Part shown: positions 1-11,629 of the stretch, piece after piece
Layout: each line of letters begins with the position of its first letter
Numbering within the stretch: the first letter of the stretch is position 1
NCBI RefSeq assembly: GCF_030272615.1
Contig: NC_081414.1
Coordinates: 311,564,164 to 311,628,163, forward strand
Length of the DNA stretch: 64,000 bases
DNA from: Cryptomeria japonica
Taxonomy: Eukaryota > Streptophyta > Pinopsida > Cupressales > Cupressaceae
Direction: 5' to 3'
Notes under the pieces: model-generated
What the model was told of the DNA's origin: nothing
What the model saw: the letters and a program-made list of their open reading frames with translations, nothing else
Database searches by the model: none
Position numbers and translations under genes: made by a program

Positions 1-2796
1 GAACATCCCTACAGTTGATCAGAAAATTCTAAATTCTAGAACCATGGGGGGGTTAATTGTTCTAAAGATGCTAGTAGGGTCCGAAGAATCTAAATATTTG
101 CTAGCTAAAAATTTCACCCATCTTCTATATGGTTCCTGGTAAATTTTCCATATTAGCTTGGTCCCTAAAGCCTTATTTTGTAACTCCTAGTCTCTTAGCC
201 CTATTCCACCCCGATCCTTGGGTTTGCAAAGTTTCTCCCATGCAATAAGTGAAAAAAAATTCTTGTCTACTAGTCCTTGCCAGAAAAAGGTTATGAGTTT
301 TTGGTCCATTTTCTTTTTCACTCCTTTTGGCAAAGGAAAATGGGTAATTTGATATTGGGGAAGGGCAAAGAGAATAGAATGAAGCATTATTACTCTACCA
401 GCTGCTCACATTCATTTACCTTTCCAGCTTTGGAGTTTTTGTTCTAACTTGGTCAGAATATGCCCCCACATATTGGATGACCTATGCCCCTTGTCCACGG
501 GTAGGCCTAGATATTTACAAGGGAGCGTATTGATCTGGAAGCCTAAAATACTAACAATATCTTTGGTTGTCTTCTCCTTCATATCGAAGAAATATAAGTT
601 TGATTTATCTTTATTAACCTTTTGACTTGAAGCTCTAGAAAACCAATCTAGGATAATGTTAAAGTTTCTAGCTTCTACCAAGCTACTCTCCCCAAATAAG
701 AGGGTATCATCAGCAAATTACTGATGGGTGATGGGAGGAATACTACTAGAGATTTTGATTCCAGCAATATTTCTCAATTCTTGAGATTTCTAAATGGTCC
801 TACCTAAAGCTTCAACCATTATGATGTAGAGGAAGGGTGATAATGGATCTCCTTGTCTCAATCCTCTTGACATATCAAATAAACCTTCCGGTTGTCCATT
901 GACCAGAACTGAGACCTTGGGTGTTGAAATGCATTCAAAGATTAAGTTGATCTAGAATTTGCTAAAACCAAAAGCTTCTAGGCATTTGCAAATAAACCTC
1001 CAGCTTAACATATCATATGCTTTCTTAATGTCTAATTTGATTAACATACTAGCTTGATGATTATTTTGAACAGAGTGCATTGCCTCCTGTGCAATGATGA
1101 CTCCATAAAAAATAGACCTACCTGGCACAAAACGTGTTTGTTATTCAGAGATGATGCTTGAAAGTACCATTTTTAGCTGGTTGGCTAGAGCTTTTGAAAA
1201 TATTTTATAAATAGTGTTGCAGATTTAAATAGGTCTAAGATCACTCATACTATCCACTGTCTCCTTTTTGGGGATAAGGGATAAGAAAGTGTAGTTTATC
1301 TCTTTGAGAAATCTGCCAGACTGCCTTGCACCTTCCAAAGTGTCCACTAATTCGTCACCTATAATGTGCCAACACTTTTGGAAGAAGCACGTTGGGAAAC
1401 CATCTAGACCAGACGCCTTGTTGGGGTGAAATTGGAACAAGGCCTCTTCTATCTCTAACTTGGTAAACTTTTGGTTAAGAAGTAAGTTTTTATTATTATT
1501 AATAAGTTTTGGAATATTGTTGATTAGACTGGTCTAGGTTGTCAAATCAGAGATAAGTTCTTTTCTTAGTAAGTTATGAAAGAAGGAGACCGTCTCAAAT
1601 GCTATATTTTTAGGGTCTTCTAATATTACCCCAGCCTCACTTCTAATATGGGTTAGTTAATTAATTATGTTTCTACTTTTTGCAGTAGCATGAAAAAACT
1701 TGGTATTTTGATCTCCTTCCGAGATCCGAGTCGCCCTAGACTTTTGTCTCCAATAGTATTCTTCCTTTGATAGAATTTCTTCCTGTCTATGGAGAAGCTC
1801 TTTTTCTAGCAAGAAATTGTTTTGGTCCATGCCTTCCCTAATAAATTTTTCATTAATTTATGCTAAGGTTGTTTCTATATCCCTTTTATTGACAAAGATA
1901 TCTCCAAACTTATCCTTATTCCATTTAACAAGTGTACTCTTAACATATTTAATTTTGGTAACAAAACAATATAATTTTGATCCTGTTACTTCTACTTCTT
2001 TCCACCAAATTCCAATGTTTTCCATGAAAGACTCATCCTTTATCCACATTTTTACAAATTTGAAAGGACACCTCTTAGGCTTGAAATTTTCCTCAATGGT
2101 TAATTGGAATGGGAAGTGGTCAGAGCCTGAGGTGGGGAGAATTGAGGCCTTAAAAATATAGTTGAAGGTTAAAATATTACCTCTAAATAGAAACCTATCT
2201 AATCTTTTTGTTGTGTTACTAAATCCCGGCCTTCTATAATTCCAAGTAAAGATGCCATTATCTGTTTTTATGTCTACCATGTTGTGATTATTAATCCATT
2301 CTCTGAAATCTACTAAAATTTGGTGTTCTCTTCGTAGACCACCTTTTTTTCTCAGAGAGATCATAGATAGCATTAAAATCTCCTCCTAAAAAGCAATTCC
2401 ACTCTGGATGGGAAGTTAATATTGTTCCTATTTCATTCCACAACATTGCTTTCTCATGTGTCAAAATAGGACTGTAAACATTAAAAATAATAAAGTTTGA
2501 ATTGTAGCTCAAATATCTGACAACGACAGCCATCCAATTCTTGTTACTGGCTACCGAATTGACTATAATTCGCCTAGGGTCCCATATAATTCCCAAGCCC
2601 CAGAGGTTCTCGACGCAGGTATTGCATCCAGTTCTAGAAGATTCAATTTCTTCCTAAAGATTATGATGTCCAGTTGACTAAGTTTTGTTTCCTGGATTAA
2701 GGCTAGATCTATTATTGAAGAAAAAATACAACGCTTTAGAATGTGTTTCTTGTTAGGGCTATTTAGGCCCCTAACATTCCATGTTAGCACCTTCAT
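1..2796 (-). pseudogene. LINE ORF2: endonuclease-reverse transcriptase, broken
   Basis: Target-primed reverse transcription enzyme. It opens with MKVLTWNVRGLNSPNKK (start codon at 2794-2796), the classic plant LINE endonuclease start. The QETKL motif follows, then GGDFNAI (about 2400), LDRFL (about 2200) and SDHFPF (about 2090), so the endonuclease motifs are present but spread over three frames, with shifts near 2590 and 2370. The RT part shows NKASGLDGFP, LSLIPKK and DLRPI (1440-1225), VPGRS (about 1120), [11 protein letters not shown] (about 860) and FADDT (717-703). A TAA stop at 720-718 lies directly before FADDT. A further segment continues to 187 (FFWQG, KPKDRGGIGLRD). Clearly a decayed copy. 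Confidence 0.92.
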
Positions 2797-4527
2797 GGCT
2801 GTGTGGGAAGGAACTTCCCCTTCCCTGCATTCATGATCGATGTTCTTTTTGCCTTCCCAATGGCTTCCCCAGCCATATTCCTAAGTTCAGCTATGGTTTT
2901 CCTTCCTTTCTTCTTTGGAATTAAACCACAATCAGGTTTAGTTTTCTTTCCCAAACAAGGGCCTAACACCAGCTTGATCTCACTTAAGGCTTTGCCCTGG
3001 GCTCCAGGGGATTGACTTCCCAAAAGAGTTTCCTCATCTTTATTTATATCAATAAATTGGTCAAAAGGGCAACCCATCCCAAATGCATGGTCTAGATCAT
3101 TCAACACCAGGTCGTTATCCGCATTCTTATCGAATTTCATCTGTTGTTCAAGTAAGTTCAATTGCTCTTGCACATCCACTTTGAATTCTTCTACACCTAC
3201 TAACAAACTTTGTAATTCTGCTTTACTATTGAGGTGGTCAACCCTAATTTCATCATTCCTATTAAGATTTCGAGCTCCTTCACCTGAGAAGCCTAGAGGG
3301 GTATCTTGATTGATGCCCTCAACCAAATTTTGTGTTTGAGCCTCAGAAATGTCCAACCCTAGTTGAGTCGAAGGCAAGGGAATAACTCCTTCACACTTAC
3401 ATTTATCCTCTTCATGACTCGTTTCCAACCCTAGCGCAACAGTTTCTTTTAAAGGATTTTCCATGAATACCATGTTGTCAATCTAAAGATGGTGACTCTT
3501 TTCTGATTTCTGAGAAAAAGATACTAAGGGTACAAGATGGATATCATCATGGGTTTCCAGATAGAAACCACCTTTGTTTTCCATAAATTTTACATTAATT
3601 CCAGGAAATGTTTGTGATTCCGTTTTGATCTTATAGGACTCTTCAATCACAGAGTCTTTAACTAAAATATCTGATATATCAACGACCCTGTTATAAAGGG
3701 ATGGATTAATAGTCCAACATCCTCAACCTGATAGAATTTCTACCAGATTGAAAGATTTAACATATGATTTTAACTCTATAAGCAATTTTATATGTTTCTA
3801 CTGGTCTTCCCTATCAATACCTTCACATCCAATGTAGGTGCCTAGTTTTTTACCTATAATTTAAAGAATTTGGGAGAAATGATATTCTACAGGGAGAGGG
3901 CCCAAATCCACCCATCTCCGAATCATACTAGGCCTTAAAGCATACAGGTCAAAATTTGGATACCATTCTATAAAAGAAAAGCAATGCCCCTGAAATAATC
4001 TAGCTTTGCCTCAAAGAATTTTTTTAGTGCTTAAATTCTTATACAAAAGGAATAAAACATCATTGTCCACATGAGAAATACTTACCTCCTGGGGAAACCA
4101 TGAATACCACCAATCAATTGCTTCCCGAGCTGGGAAATCCTTACCGTTCCATTTAACCAGAAGCGCTAGCTTATAATACAGATTCTGCATTGGATTAAGC
4201 ATTGTTGAGGATATTTCAACTGTATTATTGACTTTTGGTTGAGAAATTGGTTCCTTGTTAGCATTTTTTGGGTGAAAAAACCCTATCTTTCTCCAGAGGA
4301 ACTGCATTCGGACCTGAAACCGGAGGATGCCCCAGATTTCGGTCTTTGTTTGGCCCAAGTTTCCTTTTATTTTTACCAGCTTTGTTATTAAAAAATCTAT
4401 TAACCTCAACATTGGATTTTTGGTGGGTATTCAGGCAAGATGGGGCGCATTTATCCATCCAAACCCCATTTTCAAATACCCATTGAGGGTGACGAATCTT
4501 ATTTGGGCTAGATTTTGGAGGATTCAT
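2793..4527 (-). pseudogene. LINE ORF1: DUF4283-like nucleic-acid-binding protein, broken
   Basis: ORF1 of plant L1 LINEs encodes an RNA-binding protein. The likely start is MNPPKSSPNK at 4527. A frameshift near 4270 joins it to a second frame with FHPKNANKEP, then a domain resembling DUF4283 (KLALLVKWNG at about 4150, FIEWYPNFDLYALRPS at about 3960, RRWVDLGPLPVEY at about 3900). Several in-frame stops follow (for example the TAG just upstream of 3473). The last 227 codons (3473-2793) are open, rich in Glu and Lys, and overlap the ORF2 start by 4 bases. A zinc knuckle, common in this family, was not clearly seen. Confidence 0.75.
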
Positions 4528-4780
4528 AGCAGAGGATTATTTGAGCTTTCTTCGTTCTGTTACCGAATCATGCCATGAATTTCTAGGGTAGAAAGAATGC
4601 CCTTCATGTGAAAAGTTCCCATGGGGATCAACATGACCTTGCAGAGCCTGAATGTTTTTCCTTTTTTTTTGTTTCTTCCCAACCACAATCTGCCAATCCC
4701 TGTAGGTGTCGCTCCAGGAGGGAGCCTCTTTGTGAAGATGGTGTTGTGTTATTCACATTTTTCGCATAAAGCCCTAGCTC

Positions 4781-5640
4781 ATTTTTATAATTGGATTATT
4801 TAACTATAGTCTAACTATTAAATAAATTGTAAATGAATTAAAATATTAATTCGAGTTTAATGACTTATTTAAATTCAAGCATGTTTTAAATTTAACACTT
4901 GAGTTTCAAATTTTGATGGAAAGTTAAACTCTCAGTAACTTCCTATCAACTCTCAATTTGCTCTTCTTGACTCGCTAATCAATCCAATCAAACTCTTGAT
5001 CAACTTTCATAACTAGCTAATCTAATTGAGTTTACCTCACTTCAACTCATCAATCACTCATCTAGATCCACAATATGAGGATCAATTCTATTAGTCAAAA
5101 AGATTATAAAGATAGAGAGACATCGAACTGGGATATTGCTCTCTCTTCTTACACATCATTTGCTAAGTCAACTTCTGATTATATCGATTTATTTGTTCTT
5201 TTTGTCTTGGTTTTGGTCTGCAAAGGGTATCAAACTGTTGAGAGCTGAGTGGGAGGTCTAACTGCAGTTGGGAGACCACGCCCCCTCTCCTTTTCTACAA
5301 ACACCCAATCAACTAGGCTTCCTTTCAAAAAGGCTTGGCTGGTAGGGCATACTTTCAGCAAGGAATCTCTTTCTCTTTCCTCCTTCCACATTGGATTTGC
5401 AAGGGCATTTTTTTGCTCTCCTCACCACACTTATCTCCCTCTCCCACGCGGGCTGCCAGGTAAATGGTTTCTTGTCTATCGCCCTCTTTTTTCTTATTTT
5501 GCATATTTAAGCTTTGTCTAATTGCTTGATTGGAACTATGTTGGCTTTGTTGCTTTGTCTTTTGCATTAATGGCTTATTTTTAGTTTTGCAGAGGAGCCG
5601 ATTTGGCAGAGCCAAATCTAAAGTAGATAGAAGGGACTCC
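4781..5640 (+). other. AT-rich spacer with a possible non-coding exon
   Basis: Bases 4800-5100 are AT-rich with no gene. At 5105-5111 there is a TATA-like TTATAAAG, followed by a pyrimidine-rich tract and a less AT-rich stretch that ends in GCTGCCAG/GTAAAT at about 5460, a good plant 5' splice site. This could be the first exon of a promoter-bearing repeat or of a gene fragment. No protein is recognisable in the 90-codon open frame at 5249-5521, so this stays a weak call. Confidence 0.2.
5600..5618. repeat. Hairpin GATTTGGC-AGA-GCCAAATC
   Basis: Perfect 8-bp inverted repeat with a 3-base spacer. Its right arm and loop (TTGGCAGAGCCAAATC) recur in the larger hairpin at 6224-6254. Confidence 0.6.
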
Positions 5641-5940
5641 ATCGCCTAATATAAGTTTAACACCCCATCTTTCCTTCGTTTCTATTTGGAATTTTGTTGA
5701 ATTGGTCTGTTATAACCATGCCTCCTCCTCAATTTGAAAAATTAACATGGTTCAATTTGTTGTTTCTGATTTCATAGATTATTAGATCAATCTACTGGCT
5801 ACATCGATTTCTTGCAGGGTAATTTTTGTTCAAACGTTATCACCAGAATCTCTTCTTTCTACATTCCTTTTATGAATTGCTCTACATAAATTACTTGACA
5901 ATAGTTTTAATACACATTGCTATTATATAATATTGATCCT

Positions 5941-6044
5941 ATATATATATATATATATATATATTTCCCTTGCATCAATTTGATAATGTAAATTTATATA
6001 TATATATATATATTTCCCTTGCATCAATTTGGTAATGGAAATTC
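5941..6044. repeat. (AT)12 microsatellite and 49-bp tandem duplication
   Basis: A run of AT dinucleotides at 5941-5964 is followed by ATATTTCCCTTGCATCAATT, which recurs 49 bases later (5961 and 6010) with a second AT tract between. This looks like replication slippage. Confidence 0.85.
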
Positions 6045-6223
6045 TTCATTTTCTTTCTTCACTGTTGAAGCTTCGCAAGTTTTATTTTGTCTAGACAGTG
6101 ATGCTAAACAACAACAAAAAAAAAAAAAGTCTTTATTTGTTATGCTAATTCAAAGTCGATTTGAATAACCTCTTGTTTTTATTTTGTGCCAAGTTAATAC
6201 CGTTGCAGACAGGTAACATTCTA

Positions 6224-6254
6224 AGTCGATTTGGTTGGCAGAGCCAAATCGACT
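6224..6254. repeat. Hairpin with 11-bp stem AGTCGATTTGG
   Basis: AGTCGATTTGG at 6224-6234 is exactly complementary to CCAAATCGACT at 6244-6254, with a 9-base loop. The motif AGTCGATTT occurs again near 6145 and 6367. Confidence 0.6.
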
Positions 6255-6959
6255 CCTATGTGGCTGTTTGGATCTTTCAAATTTCTTGAAGAACAGTCGA
6301 TACCCCCTTGTCGTTCAAAAACGCCACTTCTCTCTTTTTTTTATTATCCTGTGTGTTTTCATTAAAGAGTCGATTTGTTTAATTATACATATATGTGATT
6401 AAATTTCCATTATTTTTACATAACTTTATAGTAGGCTTCTTTTGATTTATTATTGATGTAGTCGACTCTCTTGATCTAATAATGATACCACTTCAGTCAA
6501 TTAGGTTAGGTCAGGGCCCTCATTAGACTCGGCTATATGGAGTAGGGTGCTATATAAGAGGGATCGAGGGGACGGGGATATAAGATCGAGGGAGAGGGAC
6601 AAGCTCTAGAGCTATGTCTCGGTTGTATGGGGTCAATAGCTATGGGTAGGTATGGGTTCCTTGGGTACTATAGTATGCAGAGCCAGTACCGATAGTCCAT
6701 GGGTATGGATGGGATGTAATCCATGGAAATAGCCATGTCCAATCCGAGGGGAATGAGTGGTACCAATCTATAGATAAAATATGTATGGTGGTATGGTAGT
6801 ATGGTACCAATCCATGGTCATGGATTCTATCTAGACCAATCACGAAGTTGTTCTCCCTTTCCTCGGAGCAAATGGATGAATAAGCCACTTAAAACCGGAT
6901 CATGGAGATGCTCCTTCCAAAGCGAGGGACTATGGGAGTAGTGTTTTCGACTAAAGAGA

Positions 6960-6960
<1 letters not shown>

Positions 6961-6998
<38 letters not shown>
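6961..6998. repeat. (TA)19 microsatellite
   Basis: Uninterrupted TA dinucleotide run of 38 bases. Confidence 0.95.
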
Positions 6999-7000
<2 letters not shown>

Positions 7001-8189
7001 TAAATAAGTTTCAGTTTCAGTTATATTCATGATAATGTCGAAGAATTGGGGTGATATTGGAATTTAAATGAAGGTGAATTTCTAAAACTTGAGTTTTATT
7101 GGAAATATAGAATCACACAAAAATAATAATAAATTTATTTGGGAGGGATAATTTATCTCATTGTCAATGATGGATGTATTGGAAACGTGCTTGATTACGT
7201 GATAAACCAAGGGTGTTTACACCTACCCCAAAGGGGTTAAAATTGGCCAAATAATTTAATATTCTCCCTGCCATAACACATGTAGCTAAGATAAACAGTT
7301 TGGTTGTTAGATACTACATGCACAGATAGGTTCCATTCCCAAAGGTTGATGTTGGTTTGCTAGAATACTCTGTTGTGAGGGACGGGAGATGGTCATGAGC
7401 ACTGAGAAGCGTAAGATTCATTTGATTGGGCGGATAAAATGCCTGGGTCATATGTTTGTCTTCTAGATTGCAAATGGTGGTGAGTCTGATGGCAAGGAAG
7501 ACACTACATCCAGAGACAGAGATTCATGTATATCTTATGTATTAAAAGTATGTTGTATTATTTAATCATTGTAATGAGACCAAATGTTGTCTCATGATCA
7601 ATCTATGAAAGCTATGTAAAGGTCCTATGAGGCCTACTGTCAAAGATGCGACAAGAAGTCGCCAAGAGAATGTAACTAACAAAAATGTAAGGAAAACTAC
7701 TAACCACTAACCTACTAACGTGTGTCCTACTTGTGCAGGATTTGTGGATGGTGTGCTTTCATGCTTAGTTTTCCTTCATTTCATGAATGCTTGGTTGAGT
7801 TGATGTTTACTTTAAGTTTTTCTAAGTTTACTTTAATCATATGCATGAATAATTATGTATGTGTTCTCTTTTGATGAGTTTTTCCTTGATTCCCTTCTAG
7901 AATGCTTAATGCTTGGGTTGGATCGTTATATTGATGCTAATTTAAGTCGTTAAATTAACAAAGTATCTCCTGGTTTTCATGCGCAATAATTTTGGGTTAC
8001 CTTTAATTTATCTTATTCGTGTGCAATCTAATGCTTGTAATAATCCATTTGGCATCATATTACAATTCCTTTCATACTTGTTAACTTACAAATCTTACTT
8101 TATGTTGAATTATTAAATTTTGTGTAGACTTTAATAAATGAATGTTAGATTTATTTAGGAATTAATTATGTTAGTTATTCTTTGGTTAG

Positions 8190-9759
8190 TACAAGCGGGT
8201 CCTTACAGCTAGACTGTTTTCCCGAAACTCTATTCTGGACTCCCAAAACACTAGGTTGTCCCTAGAGAACGCTAATATTAGCCAATGAAACGCTAAACTG
8301 GGTTTTTGATGTTATATCAAGTGATGTTTTATGTTGAAATGATGTGCTTATATGTCTTATTTAAGTCCTAATATGGTTTGTTGAAATAGTATACTAGACT
8401 ACCAGAGCACTAAATTATCTGTTCAAAACACTAATTCTTATGTCAAAAGCGCCTAAATATCTATCTGATGCGCTAAAGTTTGCCTTCAATTCGCTAATAT
8501 TAGGTATTAAAGTGATAATTTGTAAAACCAGAACACTGTTCTACGACACCAAAACGCTACTCTGCTCTGCAAAGTCTTATTTTGGCAGTTTGATAGTGAT
8601 GTTTAATTTTGGTTAAGATTGAGTGTGTTCCAATGGATGATATGTTTGATATGTGATATGAAAACATAGAAGACAGAATTTTCAAATAGTTATCTTTGTT
8701 TTGTCCTAGGATCTAAACATCAAGTGTATGTTTGGGGCTCAAACAAAGCCCAAATGTCCACGGGTTTCGCACAAATAAAAACAGTTTCAGACAAATCTAT
8801 CCTAAGGATTCAGATACAATGTGATGACTTAGCCCATAGATTGGAATCTTTGTAGCACAAGTGTAAACACCCTATGAGGGGATGTCCATTTTTGTCATTG
8901 TTGAGAGATGGCAGATAGGGGCCTCCAGGACTGAAAGGATAACCCAATCTCCCTCTCCTCAGAAGGCTACAAGTAGCCTATGCAAAATCTAGGATTTCTA
9001 CCTCTCCTCCAAGGAGCCAAATGGTGAATGTCTTTGGGGGAAAACCTGTTATCCCCTTGCACTGAAATTATTGCACAAAGGCTAAAAAGGGTGGCTATTA
9101 ACTAACAAGGAACTAGTATGGGCATTTGTTCGGCGCGTCGAGGTATAAACTCAATTAAGAGGTCTCCCAACCTTGAAAACCAACATTTGATATACCCGAA
9201 GGTACAGAGGAGAGATATTCCCAACACTGGCATTGCTTTCAATTTTCATCAAAATCACATTTATTTTATAGTGGGTTAGTAGAACTTGGTGTTAGCCATT
9301 CCCACTTGGGTCATTCCCCTCTCACCCAACTTTATGGGCTACTCAAGAGGGCAAGCCCGCTTAAGATTATTGCACCACTTGAAAAAGAAAATGTGATGAG
9401 TTTGGATTTATGATCACCCAATGAAGGGGAGAGCATACTCACCTATCATCGAAGACACACAAGAAATGTTGTTAATTAAGCCCCTAGTTATACTATGTGT
9501 CTAAATAAAACAAAAGGCAATGCAATAATCCCCGCGGCTACAAACAACATTAGTAGTTTATGATTTGGTCTTTGGCTGTGAAAGATTTTATAACTTCGGT
9601 CTCTGACAGTGTGAACAGTGCTTGTAAAACAGAATAACGAGAATTAGTCTCTGGATATTATTATTCTATAAACAAAACTGAAAACGCTAAAATGACTCAT
9701 CAAAGCATTATTTTGCACTATGAAAACGTTATTCTGCGAAACGAAAACATTATCCTTGT
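8190..9759 (-). mobile_element. Leader (5' UTR) of a truncated Tat element copy, distal part
   Basis: Long homology to 38752-40340, the leader of the main Tat element, in the same orientation. Shared landmarks include TTTTTGATGTTATATCAAGT (8298 and 38868), the stretch around GATGTCCATTTTTGTCATTG (8880) and AATCCCCGCGGCT (9527 and 40112). It is noncoding and contains the degenerate AACGCTA repeat. Homology fades left of about 8190, before the gag start of the main copy, so this second copy is cut off before its genes. It continues at 16072 after the inserted unit. Confidence 0.8.
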
Positions 9760-10731
9760 TGTCTGTATTTTTGCATTCACAAAATTGGACAACACCTTTG
9801 AAAAAAATTAAAAATGAATATTTTTCTATAAGGCAAGCTTTTCAAGGCAAAAAAATTTCTCCTTTCTAAACTAGACTAATATTCAGTTCAACCTTGATCC
9901 ACGTTTCAAATTTCATTGTGCTTCGATTTCATTTGTTTGGTCTTTCCTTTAAAAACGGTTTTTGCCCTCTTGACTGTGAGTGGGAAATTTTCCTTCTTTT
10001 GCATGTAAAGAGATCCTTTATGTTTTTAAGTTGTAGGGGTTTTTTCAAGTAATTACAAGCGAAAGTTAATAAAATTTGTAACTTGTAAGTTGCTTTTTAT
10101 TTTCCATTTTCCTCTTTTTAATCTTTTAAGTTGTTGTAGGAACTTTTTGGTCAAATTACAAGTAAATTTAAAATACAAGTTAATGAAAACTTGTAACTTC
10201 TTTAAAAAGTTCCTTTTTTTTTTTAATTGAACTTGTAATAAGAATTTGAAAATCCGATTGCAAGCGTTTTTAGTTATTTTTGTGTTTTATGTTATTGCTT
10301 TTTCAAAACCCAATTTTGGAGGATGAAGAGCAAGTAAGTTTTAAATAAACTTGTAAAAGGGTTTTTAAAACCCGATTGCATCTTTTTGTTTCAAGTTTTA
10401 GCTTATGCCATTACTTGCTATCGAATTTTTAAAACTTGATAGCATTTATCCTTTCCAAGAGCACGACGAATTTCTTGACATACAACCAAATCAGATTCTT
10501 AAGGAAATGGCACCATAAATGCTCCTTTATTTGCTATGTGTGCTCCACGTTTTTGGGGCTCACAACCGTGATTTTCACCATTGTTGCAAAACGTTTTGCA
10601 TCTTGCATTCAAAGCGAAGTGTTTGTTGTCAAACCCGGTTCTTCTTCCAAGCCATTTTTTGGTGGAATGAGTTAAATGCAAAACCAATTTATTTGCTGCA
10701 TGTAATACCAACATTGTGACTTCTTCACCTA

Positions 10732-10739
10732 TTTATAAG
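10732..10739 (+). promoter_or_regulatory. TATA-like box upstream of the 6.3 kb unit's gene
   Basis: TTTATAAG in a locally GC-balanced context. About 55 bases downstream, TTCAAG/GTATGTGT is a plausible splice donor, so the long frame at 11630 could lie in a later exon. Inferred from motifs only. Confidence 0.3.
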
Positions 10740-11629
10740 AGCATTACGATTTCTTTGAAGCTTTTTTGCTTTGATCTAGGGCATTCTTCAAGGTATGTGT
10801 ATTTTCGGTTTCATTTTGCTTTCCTTTTCGTTGTTGTTAGTTTCTTGTTTGCTCATGAACTGTAAATATCTTTCTCTTGCTTGAATTTGGATTTTTTTTG
10901 AAATGTTCTTCCCAATTGATAGGTTATTTGCAAAGCAATTTGTGAATGTGCATGTTTTTCCCCCTTTTCATTTTTCCCTATTTACTTGAATTCGGGAGTT
11001 TAAAACCCGATTACAAGTAACATTGGTTATGTTGACCTTCCCTTTGGTAAAAAGAGTTAACCTTTTTTTCACAAAAATTATTATGTTAAGAGTTGATTTG
11101 AAGCACATTTTCTCTAAATTCGGGTTTGACAAATCAGATTGCAAGTTGAGTTTTTCTCATTTTCTAAATCACCAAGATGAAGATGTCCTTCTCTATATTT
11201 ATCCATGGTCATCCAAGTTTTCCATCATTGGTCAAAATCACTTTTTCCATTATGTCATAGCTTCTATTCTTTCGGATACATCCATTTGTCCCACTGCCAT
11301 TCATTTTTCCCATCATCAGTCTACTTGCAATCAAGATTTTAAAACTCGATTGCAGTTACGTCTTCACAAGAGTTTTTTCCCTTTCCATAATTGAATTATG
11401 TCTTCCAAGATCCGAAATTGGTTAAGAGTCAAGCCTTTAAAGCCTCTTTCTTGTTCATCACTCCTTCTCCAAGAGCTTTAGCCCTAGGGTTTGATTTTTT
11501 CCCATTTGAAGAAGATCATATGGCTTTTTCAGCAGATCATGATATTGCATTGACCCTCTGGATTTTCATCGCAACATTACAGATTCTTGTTTGATGACCT
11601 ATTTACTAGCATAATCTTCCCAAAAGAAG

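Larger units (their letters stand above)
1..4780 (-). mobile_element. L1-type plant LINE, decayed, 3' end outside window
   Basis: Non-LTR retrotransposon read right to left. Order on the minus strand is a short 5' leader, ORF1 (from about 4527), then ORF2 with AP endonuclease (from 2796) and reverse transcriptase (about 1440 to beyond 1). The 3' UTR, poly-A tail and target duplication lie left of the window, so age and insertion site cannot be judged. The right edge is approximate, placed where ORF1-leader-like sequence gives way to AT-rich spacer. Multiple frameshifts and stops show it is not active. Confidence 0.9.
5645..8189. other. Spacer without recognisable genes
   Basis: Apart from the repeats listed here, no coding region is supported. 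Bases 6640-6840 hold degenerate CCATGG/GGTACCAATCCATGG repeats. A GGTGTTTACA followed by a C-rich then G-rich stretch near 7211-7240 resembles an LTR edge, but no partner was found. The border with Tat leader sequence at about 8190 is approximate. Confidence 0.5.

Noticed and set aside
6640-7030. Open frames with Tyr-Ile repeats
   Set aside because: They are produced by the TA microsatellite and neighbouring repeats.
8121-9759. This stretch and 38662-40590 as part of a 2.9 kb LTR
   Set aside because: The primer site next to the end ATCACA at 16305 and 40593 shows the LTR is only about 1.02 kb; the rest is the untranslated leader.
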